A stretch of DNA of 64,000 nt from positions 372,001-436,000 of the forward strand of contig JAMCAN010000001.1 in the NCBI GenBank assembly GCA_023715185.1. Direction: 5' to 3'. The first letter of the stretch is position 1, and the number at the start of each line of letters is the position of its first letter. The notes beneath the pieces are model-generated. The model was not told the origin of the DNA, ran no database searches, and saw nothing but the letters and a program-made list of their open reading frames with translations. Positions 6,857 through 15,680 of the stretch are shown here, in pieces. The position numbers and the translations under genes were made by a program. The stretch is from Planococcus sp. MER TA 32b. GTDB lineage: Bacteria; Bacillota; Bacilli; Bacillales_A; Planococcaceae.

Positions 6857-7336
6857 TTGGAACAGAAAAAATCAACGAACATCATATTATTCAGCGGAGA
6901 CTACGATAAGGCGATGGCTGCCTACATTATTGCGAACGGCGCAGCAGCCTACGATCATGAAGTAACGATCTTCCACACATTCTGGGGATTGAATGCACTT
7001 CGGAAAGACAATCCACCGGCAGTGAAAAAGAACATGCTTGAAAAAATGTTTGCGAAAATGATGCCGCGTGGTGCGGACAAACTTGGTTTATCCAACATGA
7101 ACATGGCGGGTATGGGACCAAAAATGATCAAACACGTTATAAAAGAACATAATGCCATGACAATGCCGCAGCTGATCGAAATGGCGCAGGAACAGGAGAT
7201 CAACCTGGTAGCTTGCACGATGACAATGGATCTTCTTGGATTGAAACAGGAAGAATTGCTCGATGACGTTACTTACGCAGGCGTAGCCGCTTATCTTGCA
7301 GATGCTGAAGACGGTCAAGTGAATTTATTCATCTAA
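6857..7336 (+). CDS. DsrE/DsrF-like sulfur carrier protein
   Basis: A 159-residue protein of the DsrE/DsrF/DrsH-like family (DsrE2 branch). The N-terminal strand TNIILFSGDYDKAMAAYIIA, the FHTFWGLNAL segment and the C-terminal LVACTMTMDLLG are characteristic; the cysteine in VACTMT is the persulfide-carrying residue in this family. It passes sulfane sulfur between rhodaneses and TusA in the cytosol. The start is TTG, preceded by AGAGGAGAG; no ATG fits. It begins a probable operon with two rhodaneses spaced 18-22 bp apart. Confidence 0.88.
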   Translation: MEQKKSTNIILFSGDYDKAMAAYIIANGAAAYDHEVTIFHTFWGLNALRKDNPPAVKKNMLEKMFAKMMPRGADKLGLSNMNMAGMGPKMIKHVIKEHNAMTMPQLIEMAQEQEINLVACTMTMDLLGLKQEELLDDVTYAGVAAYLADAEDGQVNLFI

Positions 7337-7357
7337 TAGAAGGAAAAGAGGGACAGC

Positions 7358-7723
7358 ATGGATACTTGGGCAGTCGTATTAATCGGAGCTGTAATCGTCT
7401 TTATCGCTTACCGTGCGATGTCACCGGCAAAAGGTGTGAAATCCATTTCCACTGACGATTTGAAATCTCAATTGAAGAGTAAAGATAAACAATTCATCGA
7501 CGTCCGGACGCCTGGAGAGTTCAAGGCAAACCGCATCAAGGAATTCAAGAATATTCCATTGAATGAATTGCCTGGAAGAGTCGGGGAACTTGATAAGAAT
7601 AAAGAAACGGTTGTCATCTGCCAAAGCGGCATGCGAAGCAGTAAAGCTGCTTCAATTCTCAACAAAAACGGTTTTGAAAATGTAATCAACGTAAGAGGCG
7701 GCATGGGAAGCTACCGTCCATAA
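7358..7723 (+). CDS. Membrane-anchored single-domain rhodanese
   Basis: A 121-residue sulfurtransferase with an N-terminal membrane helix (WAVVLIGAVIVFIAYRAM) and one rhodanese domain with active loop CQSGMRS. It would hold a cysteine persulfide at the membrane face. The DVRTPGEF and INVRGGMGSY motifs complete the fold. GGAAAAGAGGG precedes the ATG; 21 bp separate it from the DsrE-like gene and 18 bp from the next rhodanese. Confidence 0.88.
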   Translation: MDTWAVVLIGAVIVFIAYRAMSPAKGVKSISTDDLKSQLKSKDKQFIDVRTPGEFKANRIKEFKNIPLNELPGRVGELDKNKETVVICQSGMRSSKAASILNKNGFENVINVRGGMGSYRP

Positions 7724-7741
7724 TATTAGGAGGACTATGAA

Positions 7742-8038
7742 ATGAAAACAATGACTGTAAAAGAAGTTCAAGATTATATGAACACAAATACCGACGCATC
7801 AATCATTGATGTGCGTGAAACTGAAGAAGTGAAAGCCGGTAAAATTCCGGGCGCTGTCAATATTCCACTAGGTCTTATCGAGTTCCGTCTGCAGGATATC
7901 GACAAATCGAAAGAACATATCATGGTGTGCCGCTCAGGAGGAAGAAGCGGAATGGCATCAGAACTACTTGCAGCTCGCAGCTACAACGTCATCAACATGC
8001 AAGGCGGCATGCTCGACTGGGACGGGCCGACTGAATAA
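7742..8038 (+). CDS. Single-domain rhodanese
   Basis: A 98-residue cytosolic rhodanese with active loop CRSGGRS, the DVRETEEV start of the fold and MQGGMLDW at the end. It transfers sulfane sulfur from thiosulfate or persulfides to carriers such as TusA. AGGAGG lies 9 bases before the ATG. Last gene of the DsrE-rhodanese-rhodanese unit; a CstR operator begins 30 bp downstream. Confidence 0.88.
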   Translation: MKTMTVKEVQDYMNTNTDASIIDVRETEEVKAGKIPGAVNIPLGLIEFRLQDIDKSKEHIMVCRSGGRSGMASELLAARSYNVINMQGGMLDWDGPTE

Positions 8039-8068
8039 GCGGCAACTAAAATTTTTTTAAATGAAAAT

Positions 8069-8083
8069 ATACCCCGTAGGGTA
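8069..8083. promoter_or_regulatory. CstR operator before the TusA-rhodanese fusion
   Basis: ATACCCCGTAGGGTA lies 17-31 bp ahead of the start codon at 8100. Confidence 0.7.
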
Positions 8084-8099
8084 AAATGGAGGAATTAGA

Positions 8100-8672
8100 A
8101 TGATTCAAACAGATAAATTACTAGATGCAAAAGGGCTTGCATGCCCGATGCCGATCGTCCGCACGAAAAAAGCGATGAACGAAATGGCGCCAGGCGAGGT
8201 CATCGAAGTGCAAGCGACTGACAAAGGTTCCTTGGCTGATATGAAAGCCTGGGCAAAAAGCAGCGGAAACCAATATCTTGGTTCATCCGAGGACGGCGAT
8301 GTGCTGAAGCATTACTTGCGCAAAGCGGATCAGAGGGAAGAAAAAGAAGAAGTTCAATTTCCGCATACAGTGACAAACGCTGAACTGAAGGAACAAATGG
8401 ACCGCGACGATGTAATCGTTCTTGATGTCCGTGAACCTGCGGAATACGCATTCGGTCATATCGAAGGCGCAGTTTCCATCCCGCTTGGCGAACTGGAAAA
8501 CCGCAGTGCAGAATTGGACACTGAAAAAGAAGTGATCGTCATTTGCCGCACTGGCAACCGCAGTGATTTCGCTGCAAAACAGTTAGCGGATAAAGGATTC
8601 ACTCGTGTGAAAAATGCTGTCGAAGGCATGACGCTATGGGACGGCGCAACCGAACAGACAGGAGGTTATTAA
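8100..8672 (+). CDS. TusA-rhodanese fusion (YrkF-like)
   Basis: A 190-residue fusion: residues 1-75 are a TusA/SirA domain with the CPMPIV persulfide cysteine, and residues about 88-185 are a rhodanese with active loop CRTGNRS. The pair allows sulfur relay inside one chain, as in B. subtilis YrkF or parts of S. aureus CstA. TusA-like proteins (YedF) also occur with selenium-utilisation genes. GGAGGAAT precedes the ATG. The next gene starts 1 bp after its stop, so the two are certainly cotranscribed. Confidence 0.9.
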   Translation: MIQTDKLLDAKGLACPMPIVRTKKAMNEMAPGEVIEVQATDKGSLADMKAWAKSSGNQYLGSSEDGDVLKHYLRKADQREEKEEVQFPHTVTNAELKEQMDRDDVIVLDVREPAEYAFGHIEGAVSIPLGELENRSAELDTEKEVIVICRTGNRSDFAAKQLADKGFTRVKNAVEGMTLWDGATEQTGGY

Positions 8673-8673
8673 A

Positions 8674-9801
8674 TTGACTGTAAAAGCAATGACAGCAAAA
8701 GAAGTGGCACGCAAAGTAATCGATAACGAGCCTTTATTCATACTCGATGTCCGCAACGGCGACGCTTTCGCCGACTGGAAAATCGAAGGCGGCAACATTC
8801 AGTATCTGAATACACCTTATTTTGATTTATTGGACGGTGTCGAAGAAGTGGTTTCAGAACTTCCGAAAGACAGAGACATCCTTGTCGTTTGCGCGAAAGA
8901 AGGATCTTCTGTCATGGTGGCGGAAATGCTTGATGAAGAAGGCGTCGACGCGGCGTACCTTGAAGGCGGCATGAAAGCTTGGAGTGAACACCTGGAACCA
9001 GTGAAAGTCGGCGATTTGAAAAATGGCGGGGAATTGTATCAATTCGTCCGCATCGGAAAAGGATGCCTTTCTTACATGGCAATCTCAGACGGTGAAGCCG
9101 CTGTTATCGATGCAACACGCATGACTGATATCTTCTTGGATTTCGCGCAGGAAAAAGGTGCTAAGATCAAGCACGTATTCGACACGCACTTGCACGCAGA
9201 CCACATTTCCGGAGGACGCGGGATTGCTGAAGCAACAGGCGCAACGTATTACTTGCCGCCGGCTGACGCTGAAGAAGTGGTATTCGACTATGCGGAACTG
9301 GTGAACGGACTGGAAGTGGCTATCGGCGACGCGAAAATTGAAATTGAAGCATTATACTCACCGGGGCATACAATCGGTTCAACGTCTTTCATCGTTGACG
9401 ACCAATATTTGATGACAGGCGACATCCTGTTCATCGATTCCATCGGACGCCCTGACCTTGCTGGCCTTGCGGAAGACTGGGTAGGCGACCTTCGTGAATC
9501 GCTTTACAGCCGCTATGCGGAACTCGCTGATGAACTTGTCGTTTTACCGGCTCACTTCATGATCATGGATGAGTTGAATGAAAACGGAAGCGTCGCGAAA
9601 AAATTGGGTGACCTTTTCAAAGAAAACCACGGATTGAATATTGAAGATGAGCAGGAATTCCGCGACATGGTGACGAAGAACTTACCGCCGCAGCCAAACG
9701 CTTATCAGGACATCCGCAGTACAAACATGGGCAAAATCACGCCTGACGAAGAAGTTCAGCGTGAAATGGAAATCGGGCCGAACCGTTGTGCGGTGCGGTA
9801 A
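8674..9801 (+). CDS. Rhodanese-metallo-beta-lactamase fusion, sulfur dioxygenase-like (copy 2)
   Basis: A 375-residue paralogue of the protein at 5160 with the same rhodanese-then-MBL order. The rhodanese active-loop cysteine is in VCAKEGSS; the MBL ligands HLHADH, SPGHT and TGD are intact. The start is TTG with GGAGG 8 bases ahead, overlapping the end of the TusA-rhodanese gene. Cotranscription with the carrier suggests it oxidises sulfur delivered by that fusion. The two copies differ throughout, so the duplication is not recent. Confidence 0.9.
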   Translation: MTVKAMTAKEVARKVIDNEPLFILDVRNGDAFADWKIEGGNIQYLNTPYFDLLDGVEEVVSELPKDRDILVVCAKEGSSVMVAEMLDEEGVDAAYLEGGMKAWSEHLEPVKVGDLKNGGELYQFVRIGKGCLSYMAISDGEAAVIDATRMTDIFLDFAQEKGAKIKHVFDTHLHADHISGGRGIAEATGATYYLPPADAEEVVFDYAELVNGLEVAIGDAKIEIEALYSPGHTIGSTSFIVDDQYLMTGDILFIDSIGRPDLAGLAEDWVGDLRESLYSRYAELADELVVLPAHFMIMDELNENGSVAKKLGDLFKENHGLNIEDEQEFRDMVTKNLPPQPNAYQDIRSTNMGKITPDEEVQREMEIGPNRCAVR

Positions 9802-9849
9802 TAAAGAAAAAACTAATTAAAAGTCGCTTCGGCGCTAAGAAATAGCTTA

Positions 9850-10011
9850 GATATGCAGCAAAACAGCGAAGACTCCCAGGTGAGTAGAAACGGAGTTGGT
9901 TTCCCAACTCCGTTTCGCGCGAAGTGCTGAGATCCACTCGGGCGAAGTGGAACGAGACCGAGTTAGCTCAGCGCAAGCCACCAGGAAAGCGAAGCTGTTT
10001 TGCGGAATATC
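9850..10011 (+). repeat. 162-bp dispersed repeat with terminal inverted repeats, copy 1
   Basis: The element begins GATATGCAGCAAAACAGC and ends GCTGTTTTGCGGAATATC, giving 18-bp imperfect terminal inverted repeats. It contains internal stems (CGGAGTTGG/CCAACTCCG and GCTGAG/CTCAGC). Near-identical copies lie at 33446 and 58723, all in the same orientation and all intergenic. No protein is encoded. It sits between the MBL gene and tusA. Confidence 0.9.
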
Positions 10012-10044
10012 GATTAACAACACAAAACCTAAGGAGAGATTTTG

Positions 10045-10272
10045 ATGAACGCAGATAAAGTATTGGACGCAAAAGGCTTGGCATGCCCAATGCCGATCGT
10101 GAAAACAAGAAAAGAAATGAAAGACATGGAATCCGGACAAATCCTGGAAATCCTTGCTACTGACAAAGGCGCAAAAGCTGATATGACTGCCTGGGCAAAA
10201 TCAGGCGGCCACGAACTATTGGAGATTGAAGAAGCGGGCGACGTTCTTAAATTCTGGATCAAGAAAGGCTAA
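10045..10272 (+). CDS. tusA: TusA-type sulfur carrier
   Basis: A 75-residue TusA/SirA/YedF-family protein with the CPMPIVKTRKE active segment at residues 13-23, closely similar to the N-terminal domain of the fusion at 8100. It carries a persulfide on its cysteine. The ATG at 10045 is chosen over the TTG one codon upstream because AAGGAGAG lies 6 bases before it. The 162-bp repeat occupies its upstream region, so its promoter, if any, must lie within or after that repeat. TauE follows 58 bp later. Confidence 0.9.
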   Translation: MNADKVLDAKGLACPMPIVKTRKEMKDMESGQILEILATDKGAKADMTAWAKSGGHELLEIEEAGDVLKFWIKKG

Positions 10273-10330
10273 GAGTTGCAAGAGGGTATCGCTGTGATAC
10301 CCTTATCGCTTTTGGAAGAGGTGACAAAAG

Positions 10331-11107
10331 ATGAGTTTTGATTTTATTATCGTCATATTCCTGATCGGCTTCATCGGTTCCTTTATCTCCGGAATGGTCG
10401 GAATCGGCGGCTCGATCATCAAATATCCGATGCTGCTGTATATCCCGGTCATGCTCGGCTACACGGCGTTCAGCGCCCATGAAGTATCCGGCATCAGCGC
10501 GATCCAGGTGTTTTTCGCCACCATCGCGGGTGTTTGGGCATACCGTGGCAGCGGTTATCTGAATAAAACCTTGATCACCTACATGGGTGGAGCTATCCTG
10601 GTCGGGAGTTTCATCGGTGGCTACGGCTCGACGCTTCTTTCGGAAGCGGCCATCAATTTTGTCTACGCCATTTTGGCGACGATTGCGGTTGTCATGATGT
10701 TCCTTCCGAAAAAAGGTGTCGATGACATCCCGCTTGAAGGGGTGACATTCAATAAATGGCTGGCAGCTGGACTGGCGTTCATCGTCGGAATCGCAGCCGG
10801 CATCGTCGGAGCAGCGGGTGCTTTCATCCTGGTGCCGATCATGCTGGTCGTCCTGAAGATCCCGACGCGGATGACGATTGCGACTTCCCTCGCCATCACA
10901 TTCATTTCGTCCATCGGGTCGACTTTCGGTAAAATCGTTACAGACCAGATCCTTTATGGTCCCGCGGCAGTCATGATTGTGGCAAGCATCATCGCCGCAC
11001 CCCTTGGCGCCAAACTTGGCCAGAAGATGAACACGAAATACCTCCAATGGATCCTGGCGCTGCTGATTCTTGGCACAGCCATTAAAATTTGGATGGATAT
11101 TCTATAA
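10331..11107 (+). CDS. TauE/SafE-family sulfite/anion exporter
   Basis: A 258-residue integral membrane protein with about eight helices and the duplicated family motifs [15 protein letters not shown] near the N-terminus and [16 protein letters not shown] in the second half. TauE/SafE proteins export sulfite, sulfonates or related anions. Behind the MBL sulfur dioxygenases and TusA it would remove the sulfite formed from persulfides. An inverted repeat (GGGTATC/GATACCC) lies in the 58-bp gap after tusA. Confidence 0.88.
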   Translation: MSFDFIIVIFLIGFIGSFISGMVGIGGSIIKYPMLLYIPVMLGYTAFSAHEVSGISAIQVFFATIAGVWAYRGSGYLNKTLITYMGGAILVGSFIGGYGSTLLSEAAINFVYAILATIAVVMMFLPKKGVDDIPLEGVTFNKWLAAGLAFIVGIAAGIVGAAGAFILVPIMLVVLKIPTRMTIATSLAITFISSIGSTFGKIVTDQILYGPAAVMIVASIIAAPLGAKLGQKMNTKYLQWILALLILGTAIKIWMDIL

Positions 11108-11135
11108 GACATGATTTAAATAGATAGAAAGAAAA

Positions 11136-11164
11136 AATCCGTGAAGAAAACTCTTCACGGATTT
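11136..11164. terminator. Bidirectional terminator between tauE and the P-type ATPase
   Basis: AATCCGTGAAG/CTTCACGGATT stem flanked by AAAAAA and TTTTTT serves both convergent genes. Confidence 0.9.
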
Positions 11165-11171
11165 TTTATAT

Positions 11172-13040
11172 TCAAATATTCCGGTTCAGCATACGCAGGC
11201 CGTTCAGAATCACCAGAATCGTACTGCCTTCATGACCGACGACGCCGATGGGAATCGTGATGGACTGCATGAAGTTCAGGATCAGCAGCACGATGATGAC
11301 GCTGACAGAAAAGAAGATGTTCTGTTTGATGATGCGCTGCATTTTCCGTGCCATCCGAATGGAATAGGCGATGCGCGAAAGATCGTTTTTCATGAGGATG
11401 ACGTCCGCCGTTTCGAGGGCGACATCAGTGCCTTCGCCCATTGCGATGCCGGTTGTGGCAATGGCAAGCGCCGGCGCATCGTTAATGCCGTCTCCGATCA
11501 TGGCAACAAATTCATGCTCGCTCAACAGTTTTTTCAGTTCTTCGACTTTATCGCCAGGCATGCAGCTGCCGATATAGGCATCCATGCCGCTTTCTTCGGC
11601 AATGGCCTTGGCGGTTTTCTTGTTGTCACCCGTCAGCATGATGCAGTAGATGCCGGCTTTCTGCAGCTTCTCAATCGTCGCTTTCGCATCGTCCCGCACG
11701 GTGTCTTTCAGCGAAATAGCGGCCGCGATGCCTTTGCTGTCACGGACGAAGGTCACCGTCTTTCCTTCATCGGCCCAGCGGTTCAGCACACCGCCCTGAA
11801 ACTCTTCTGCATCGTGAAGGTTTACGAAGTCGGGTTTGCCGATCAAAATTTCTTCACCGTCAATTACTGACTTCAATCCATTGCCGGGCACATCGGTGAT
11901 CTGCAGATTTCTCAATGGTTCTAAGCCTTTTGCTTGAATAAATTCAGTGATCGCCTTGGCAAGCGGATGGTTCGATTGCATTTCGATGCCCGCGATGATG
12001 GCCATCATTCGATCGCTGTCAATTCCTTCACGCAGTGAAAAATCAGTGACTTCCGGGCGCCCGCGCGTGATGGTGCCGGTTTTGTCGAAAGCGATTGCCC
12101 GGATTTCGCCAAGGTTCTGGAGATGGACGCCGCCTTTAAAGATGATGCCGCTTTTCGCGCCGTTTGAAATGGCCGCCAGCGTTGCCGGCATGATCGATGC
12201 GACCAGCGCGCATGGGGAAGCGACGACCAGAAAGAGGATGGCGCGGTAAAGCGTCGTGTTCCAATCCCAGCCGATCAGATAATGCGGAACAAACAGCAAA
12301 AGTGTGAATGCAATCAAGACGACATTTACATAACGCCCTTCAAAACGTTCGACAAATTGCTGGGAAGGCGGTTTTTCGCTGTGCGCCGACTGTACAAGAT
12401 CGATGATTTTCTGGACCAGCGTTTCGGAATTCGGCTTGGTCATTTCCATCGTGATGGCGCCGCTCATATTAACCGTAGAAGCGAACAGTTCATCTTCTTT
12501 ATCTTTGGAAACCGGCACGGATTCCCCGCTGATGGCGGACTCGTCAACCACCGTATGGCCGATCAGCAAGCGGCCGTCTGCGGGAATGCGTTCCCCCGGT
12601 TTGACGACAAGCCGGTCACCCGGCTGCAGGGAAGAAACAGATACGCGGGTCGTGTCACCGTCTTTCAAGAGCCACGCTTCTTCCGGCTGGATCTGCATCA
12701 ATGCCGAAACTTCCTTGCGGCTTTTATTCATGGTATAGGTTTCAAGTGCGCCGCTGAGGGAGAAGATGAAAATCAGGATTGCGCCTTCTGTCCAGTAGCC
12801 GATAAGGGAAGCGCCGATTGCAGCCAGCACCATCAGTAATTCCACATTCGGCTTCCGATTTTCGATGGTCTTGCGTATGCCGTATTTCGCCTTGGCATAG
12901 CCGCCGATCAGAAAAGCCGCCAGATAGGTGATGACTGACCACACTTCGATGGACTGCATTTCAAGAATATAAGCGATGACGATCAAAACCCCGGACAGGA
13001 TGGCGGCGATCAATTCAATATGCGTTCTCCAATTTTTCAC
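11172..13040 (-). CDS. P1B-type heavy-metal-transporting ATPase
   Basis: A 622-residue membrane pump with all P-type motifs: ISGESVPVSK actuator loop, the membrane metal site SPCALV, DKTGTITRG phosphorylation site, NHPLAKA nucleotide-binding motif and GDGINDAPALA hinge. There is no N-terminal CxxC metal-binding domain, as in ZosA/HmtA-type pumps rather than CadA. Metal (Zn, Co or Fe) cannot be fixed from sequence. I start at a GTG (13040) because GGGAG lies 8 bases ahead; an upstream TTG would add 6 residues. Its place inside a sulfur/selenium cluster is unexplained. Confidence 0.88.
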   Translation of the reverse strand: MKNWRTHIELIAAILSGVLIVIAYILEMQSIEVWSVITYLAAFLIGGYAKAKYGIRKTIENRKPNVELLMVLAAIGASLIGYWTEGAILIFIFSLSGALETYTMNKSRKEVSALMQIQPEEAWLLKDGDTTRVSVSSLQPGDRLVVKPGERIPADGRLLIGHTVVDESAISGESVPVSKDKEDELFASTVNMSGAITMEMTKPNSETLVQKIIDLVQSAHSEKPPSQQFVERFEGRYVNVVLIAFTLLLFVPHYLIGWDWNTTLYRAILFLVVASPCALVASIMPATLAAISNGAKSGIIFKGGVHLQNLGEIRAIAFDKTGTITRGRPEVTDFSLREGIDSDRMMAIIAGIEMQSNHPLAKAITEFIQAKGLEPLRNLQITDVPGNGLKSVIDGEEILIGKPDFVNLHDAEEFQGGVLNRWADEGKTVTFVRDSKGIAAAISLKDTVRDDAKATIEKLQKAGIYCIMLTGDNKKTAKAIAEESGMDAYIGSCMPGDKVEELKKLLSEHEFVAMIGDGINDAPALAIATTGIAMGEGTDVALETADVILMKNDLSRIAYSIRMARKMQRIIKQNIFFSVSVIIVLLILNFMQSITIPIGVVGHEGSTILVILNGLRMLNRNI

Positions 13041-13199
13041 GCACTCATCTCCCTGCAATTTAAAGCTGCTCTATGCCAAGTTATTTTTAAATAACTTACT
13101 TGCTTCTATTATATACCTTTTCAAGAGCATAAAAATACTAATTTTCAGATAATTAAAGAGAGTTGATGGCCGTTTTTATTCGCATGAAAATAAAAAAAA

Positions 13200-13229
13200 G
13201 ACCGAGCGCCGCATTTGGACGCTCGATCG
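13200..13229 (-). terminator. Terminator of the YeeE/YedE gene
   Basis: On the minus strand CGATCGAGCG(T)C pairs with GGCGCTCGGTC around AAATGC, followed by eight T. Confidence 0.8.
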
Positions 13230-13246
13230 TTGTTCTATAAATTTCG

Positions 13247-14503
13247 TCAGCACACGGAATCATTGGATTTTGGAACTGACAGCCCGAACAGCGGCCGGAG
13301 ATACAGCGCGAGGAATGTGCCGGCAAGCGCCAGGATTCCCCAGATGTAGCCGTGGAGGCTGAACGATGCAATGCCGCCGAAGTATGCGCCGATGTTGCAG
13401 CCGAACGCAAGGCGGGCGCCGTAGCCCATCAACAAGCCGCCGATGACGGAAGCGGCGAAATTGCCTGCAGTGACTTGGGTGAATTTGAACAAGCCGCCGG
13501 CAGCGGAAGCGATGAATGCGCCAAGGATTACACCGAAATTCAATACGGTTGTGGAGTCAGCGAAAATGGAAGCTTCGAGTGAAGCGGCATTGGCGCCTTG
13601 CCAATAACCCCAGCTCGCGACATCGACGCCGAATGCGCCTGCGATTTTGGAACCCCACAGGGCGAAAGCGGAAGTGATGCCCCAAGGCGTTCCGCGCGTC
13701 ATCAATGTCAGCGCATTAAGCAATGCCAAAGCGATTGCCGCAGCGAACAATGGCCATGAACCGCGAAGGATCCGTTTCCATCCTTTTGCAGACGGCACCG
13801 GCGCCATTTTCGGCGCTTTGCGTTTCTTCTCGATGACCAAAGTGATCCACGCGATCAAACCGAAGAGGATGATCGATACAAGCCATGCGCCGCCGTAGCC
13901 AAGACCAGTGGAAGTGGCAAGGGAGTAAGATTCAAACGCAGGCATTTCTTCTGTCCAGAACGGTAAGTGGTATGCGCCGATTGTCGCGCCGATGATGAAG
14001 AAGATCAGCGTCACGAACATGACGGTGCGTCCGCCGCCTATCGCGTAAAGCGTACCGGAAGCACAGCCGCCGCCGAGCTGCATGCCGATGCCGAACATGA
14101 AAGCGCCAACCAGAAGACTGACGCCGACGGGTGAAACGTAGCCAGCGACAGGGCCGCCGAAAAAGGTCGTGCCGTATGCAAGAATTGGAGCGAACAGTGA
14201 AACCGCCACTGCGAGCATCAGCATATGGGAGCGCATCGCCTGGCCGTTGCCGACTGATGCCATGCGCCGGAACGCTGAAGTGAAACCGAAGCGCGCGTGG
14301 AATAAAGTATAGCCAAGCAGCAGGCCGATTCCCAGAAGCAATGCCTGGGAAACGTGCTGGGTGGCGAGCAGATAGACGAGTAAAAGAAATCCGACAATTA
14401 TTCCGCCGGCAATTAATGCTTTTTGCGGAGCATTCAAGGCAAGACTGTCTCTTGCAACCGGACCTTTTGTATCGTTGACAGGTTGAACTTGTGTAGTGGT
14501 CAA
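13247..14503 (-). CDS. YeeE/YedE-family sulfur/selenium transporter
   Basis: A 418-residue polytopic membrane protein of the YeeE/YedE family. The paired signature segments are present: QLGGGCASGTLY in the first half and ARLAFGCNIGAYFGG in the second, each with the conserved pore cysteine. E. coli-type YeeE (TsuA) imports thiosulfate, and YedE has been proposed as a selenium transporter because it tracks with selD in genomes. The start is TTG with AAGGATG upstream. Both flanking loci fit a sulfur or selenium substrate. The protein ends with an unusual C-terminal cysteine. Confidence 0.88.
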   Translation of the reverse strand: MTTTQVQPVNDTKGPVARDSLALNAPQKALIAGGIIVGFLLLVYLLATQHVSQALLLGIGLLLGYTLFHARFGFTSAFRRMASVGNGQAMRSHMLMLAVAVSLFAPILAYGTTFFGGPVAGYVSPVGVSLLVGAFMFGIGMQLGGGCASGTLYAIGGGRTVMFVTLIFFIIGATIGAYHLPFWTEEMPAFESYSLATSTGLGYGGAWLVSIILFGLIAWITLVIEKKRKAPKMAPVPSAKGWKRILRGSWPLFAAAIALALLNALTLMTRGTPWGITSAFALWGSKIAGAFGVDVASWGYWQGANAASLEASIFADSTTVLNFGVILGAFIASAAGGLFKFTQVTAGNFAASVIGGLLMGYGARLAFGCNIGAYFGGIASFSLHGYIWGILALAGTFLALYLRPLFGLSVPKSNDSVC

Positions 14504-14718
14504 ATTTATAACATCCTTTTCCTATTAATTTAGTCGGGAATATTTTTCTATGATAAGGTCTATCTGTTTTCAAGTCAATTTATTAATCCTCGAAGCAGTA
14601 ACATAGGTACAAGACAAATTCCTTGCTTGTGCTCGAAGTCTGTTGAATAATTACTACAGCACAATCTTATTTTCATTTGAATGAAATGAGGAAATAAATA
14701 GAAGCAGGGGTGTAGTAG

Positions 14719-15624
14719 ATGAAGAAATTTTGGATTACAGCAATTTTGCTGAGCCTGTCCATCGTTTTGGCGGCTTGCGGAAGCGCAGGAGAAGAAGAAA
14801 ATACAGAGCAGGCAACTGAAAGCACTGAGGAAGCCTTTACAATCGGCGTTATTCCTGCCCAGACAGAAGGGGAAATGGAAGAAGCGATGGACAAGCTCCA
14901 GACTTATTTGAGTGAAGAGCTGGACCGTGAAGTGAAGCTGGATGTCTATCCGAATTACAACGGTGTGGTCGAAGCGATGAATTACGACAAGATCGATATG
15001 GCATATCTTGGGCCATTGACTTTCGTTATCGCGAACGCCAACAGCAACGCACAGGCGATTATTACGTCATTGGTGGATGGAGAACCTTTCTACCGTTCTT
15101 ACATCATCACACATGCTGATAACCCGTGGAATTCACTTGAAGACTTGCTGGAAAATCCTGAGGAAATCGATTTTGCGTTCGGCGATCCGAACTCCACTTC
15201 GGGTTCATTGATTCCTTCCATTGAACTTCAGGACCGCGGCGTTTATGAATCACAGCAGGAAAATGAGTTCAATTCAGTGCGCAATACAAGTTCGCACGAT
15301 GCCACTGCCTTGTCGGTTCAAAACAAGCAAGTGGATGCCGGTGCAATCGACAGCGCGATTTACAACCAATTGGTGGAATCGGGCAAGATTGACGGTGAAC
15401 AGTTTAAGACCATTTGGGAATCGGAAGAACTCTTCCAGTATCCTTGGGCAGTACGCGACAGCATTGACGAAGACACGGTTGGGAAATTGCAGGAAGCATT
15501 CCTTGCCATAGAAGATCAGGTGATTCTGGATGCATTCGGCGCTTCAGGCTTTACTGAAGCCACTACGGAAGATTACGAAAGCATCAAACAGGCAGCCATC
15601 AAAGAAGGCATTATCGAAGAATAA
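14719..15624 (+). CDS. PhnD-like substrate-binding lipoprotein
   Basis: A 301-residue extracytoplasmic binding protein. The signal peptide ends in the lipobox LAAC (cysteine near residue 20), followed by an acidic linker. AYLGPLTFVIAN and FGDPNSTSGSLIPS are hallmark ligand-loop motifs of the phosphonate/phosphite PhnD family. No phosphonate breakdown genes occur in the window, whereas a Sec-thioredoxin gene follows after 56 bp and selD and YedE are nearby, so the true ligand may be another oxyanion. The matching permease and ATPase lie on the other strand at 16966-18496. Confidence 0.85.
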   Translation: MKKFWITAILLSLSIVLAACGSAGEEENTEQATESTEEAFTIGVIPAQTEGEMEEAMDKLQTYLSEELDREVKLDVYPNYNGVVEAMNYDKIDMAYLGPLTFVIANANSNAQAIITSLVDGEPFYRSYIITHADNPWNSLEDLLENPEEIDFAFGDPNSTSGSLIPSIELQDRGVYESQQENEFNSVRNTSSHDATALSVQNKQVDAGAIDSAIYNQLVESGKIDGEQFKTIWESEELFQYPWAVRDSIDEDTVGKLQEAFLAIEDQVILDAFGASGFTEATTEDYESIKQAAIKEGIIEE

Positions 15625-15680
15625 AGGATGAAATGCATAGCCGTCATAGAATAGTTTGTATAGAAAAAGGAGGATGTCAC

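Noticed and set aside
10259-11047. 262-codon open frame antisense to tauE
   Set aside because: It is rich in His, Arg and Asp, lacks a ribosome site and any motif, and lies opposite a clear TauE gene; it is a shadow frame.
13247-14503. Selenocysteine in the YeeE/YedE transporter
   Set aside because: The frame has no in-frame TGA; both conserved pore positions are cysteine and the start is a simple TTG.
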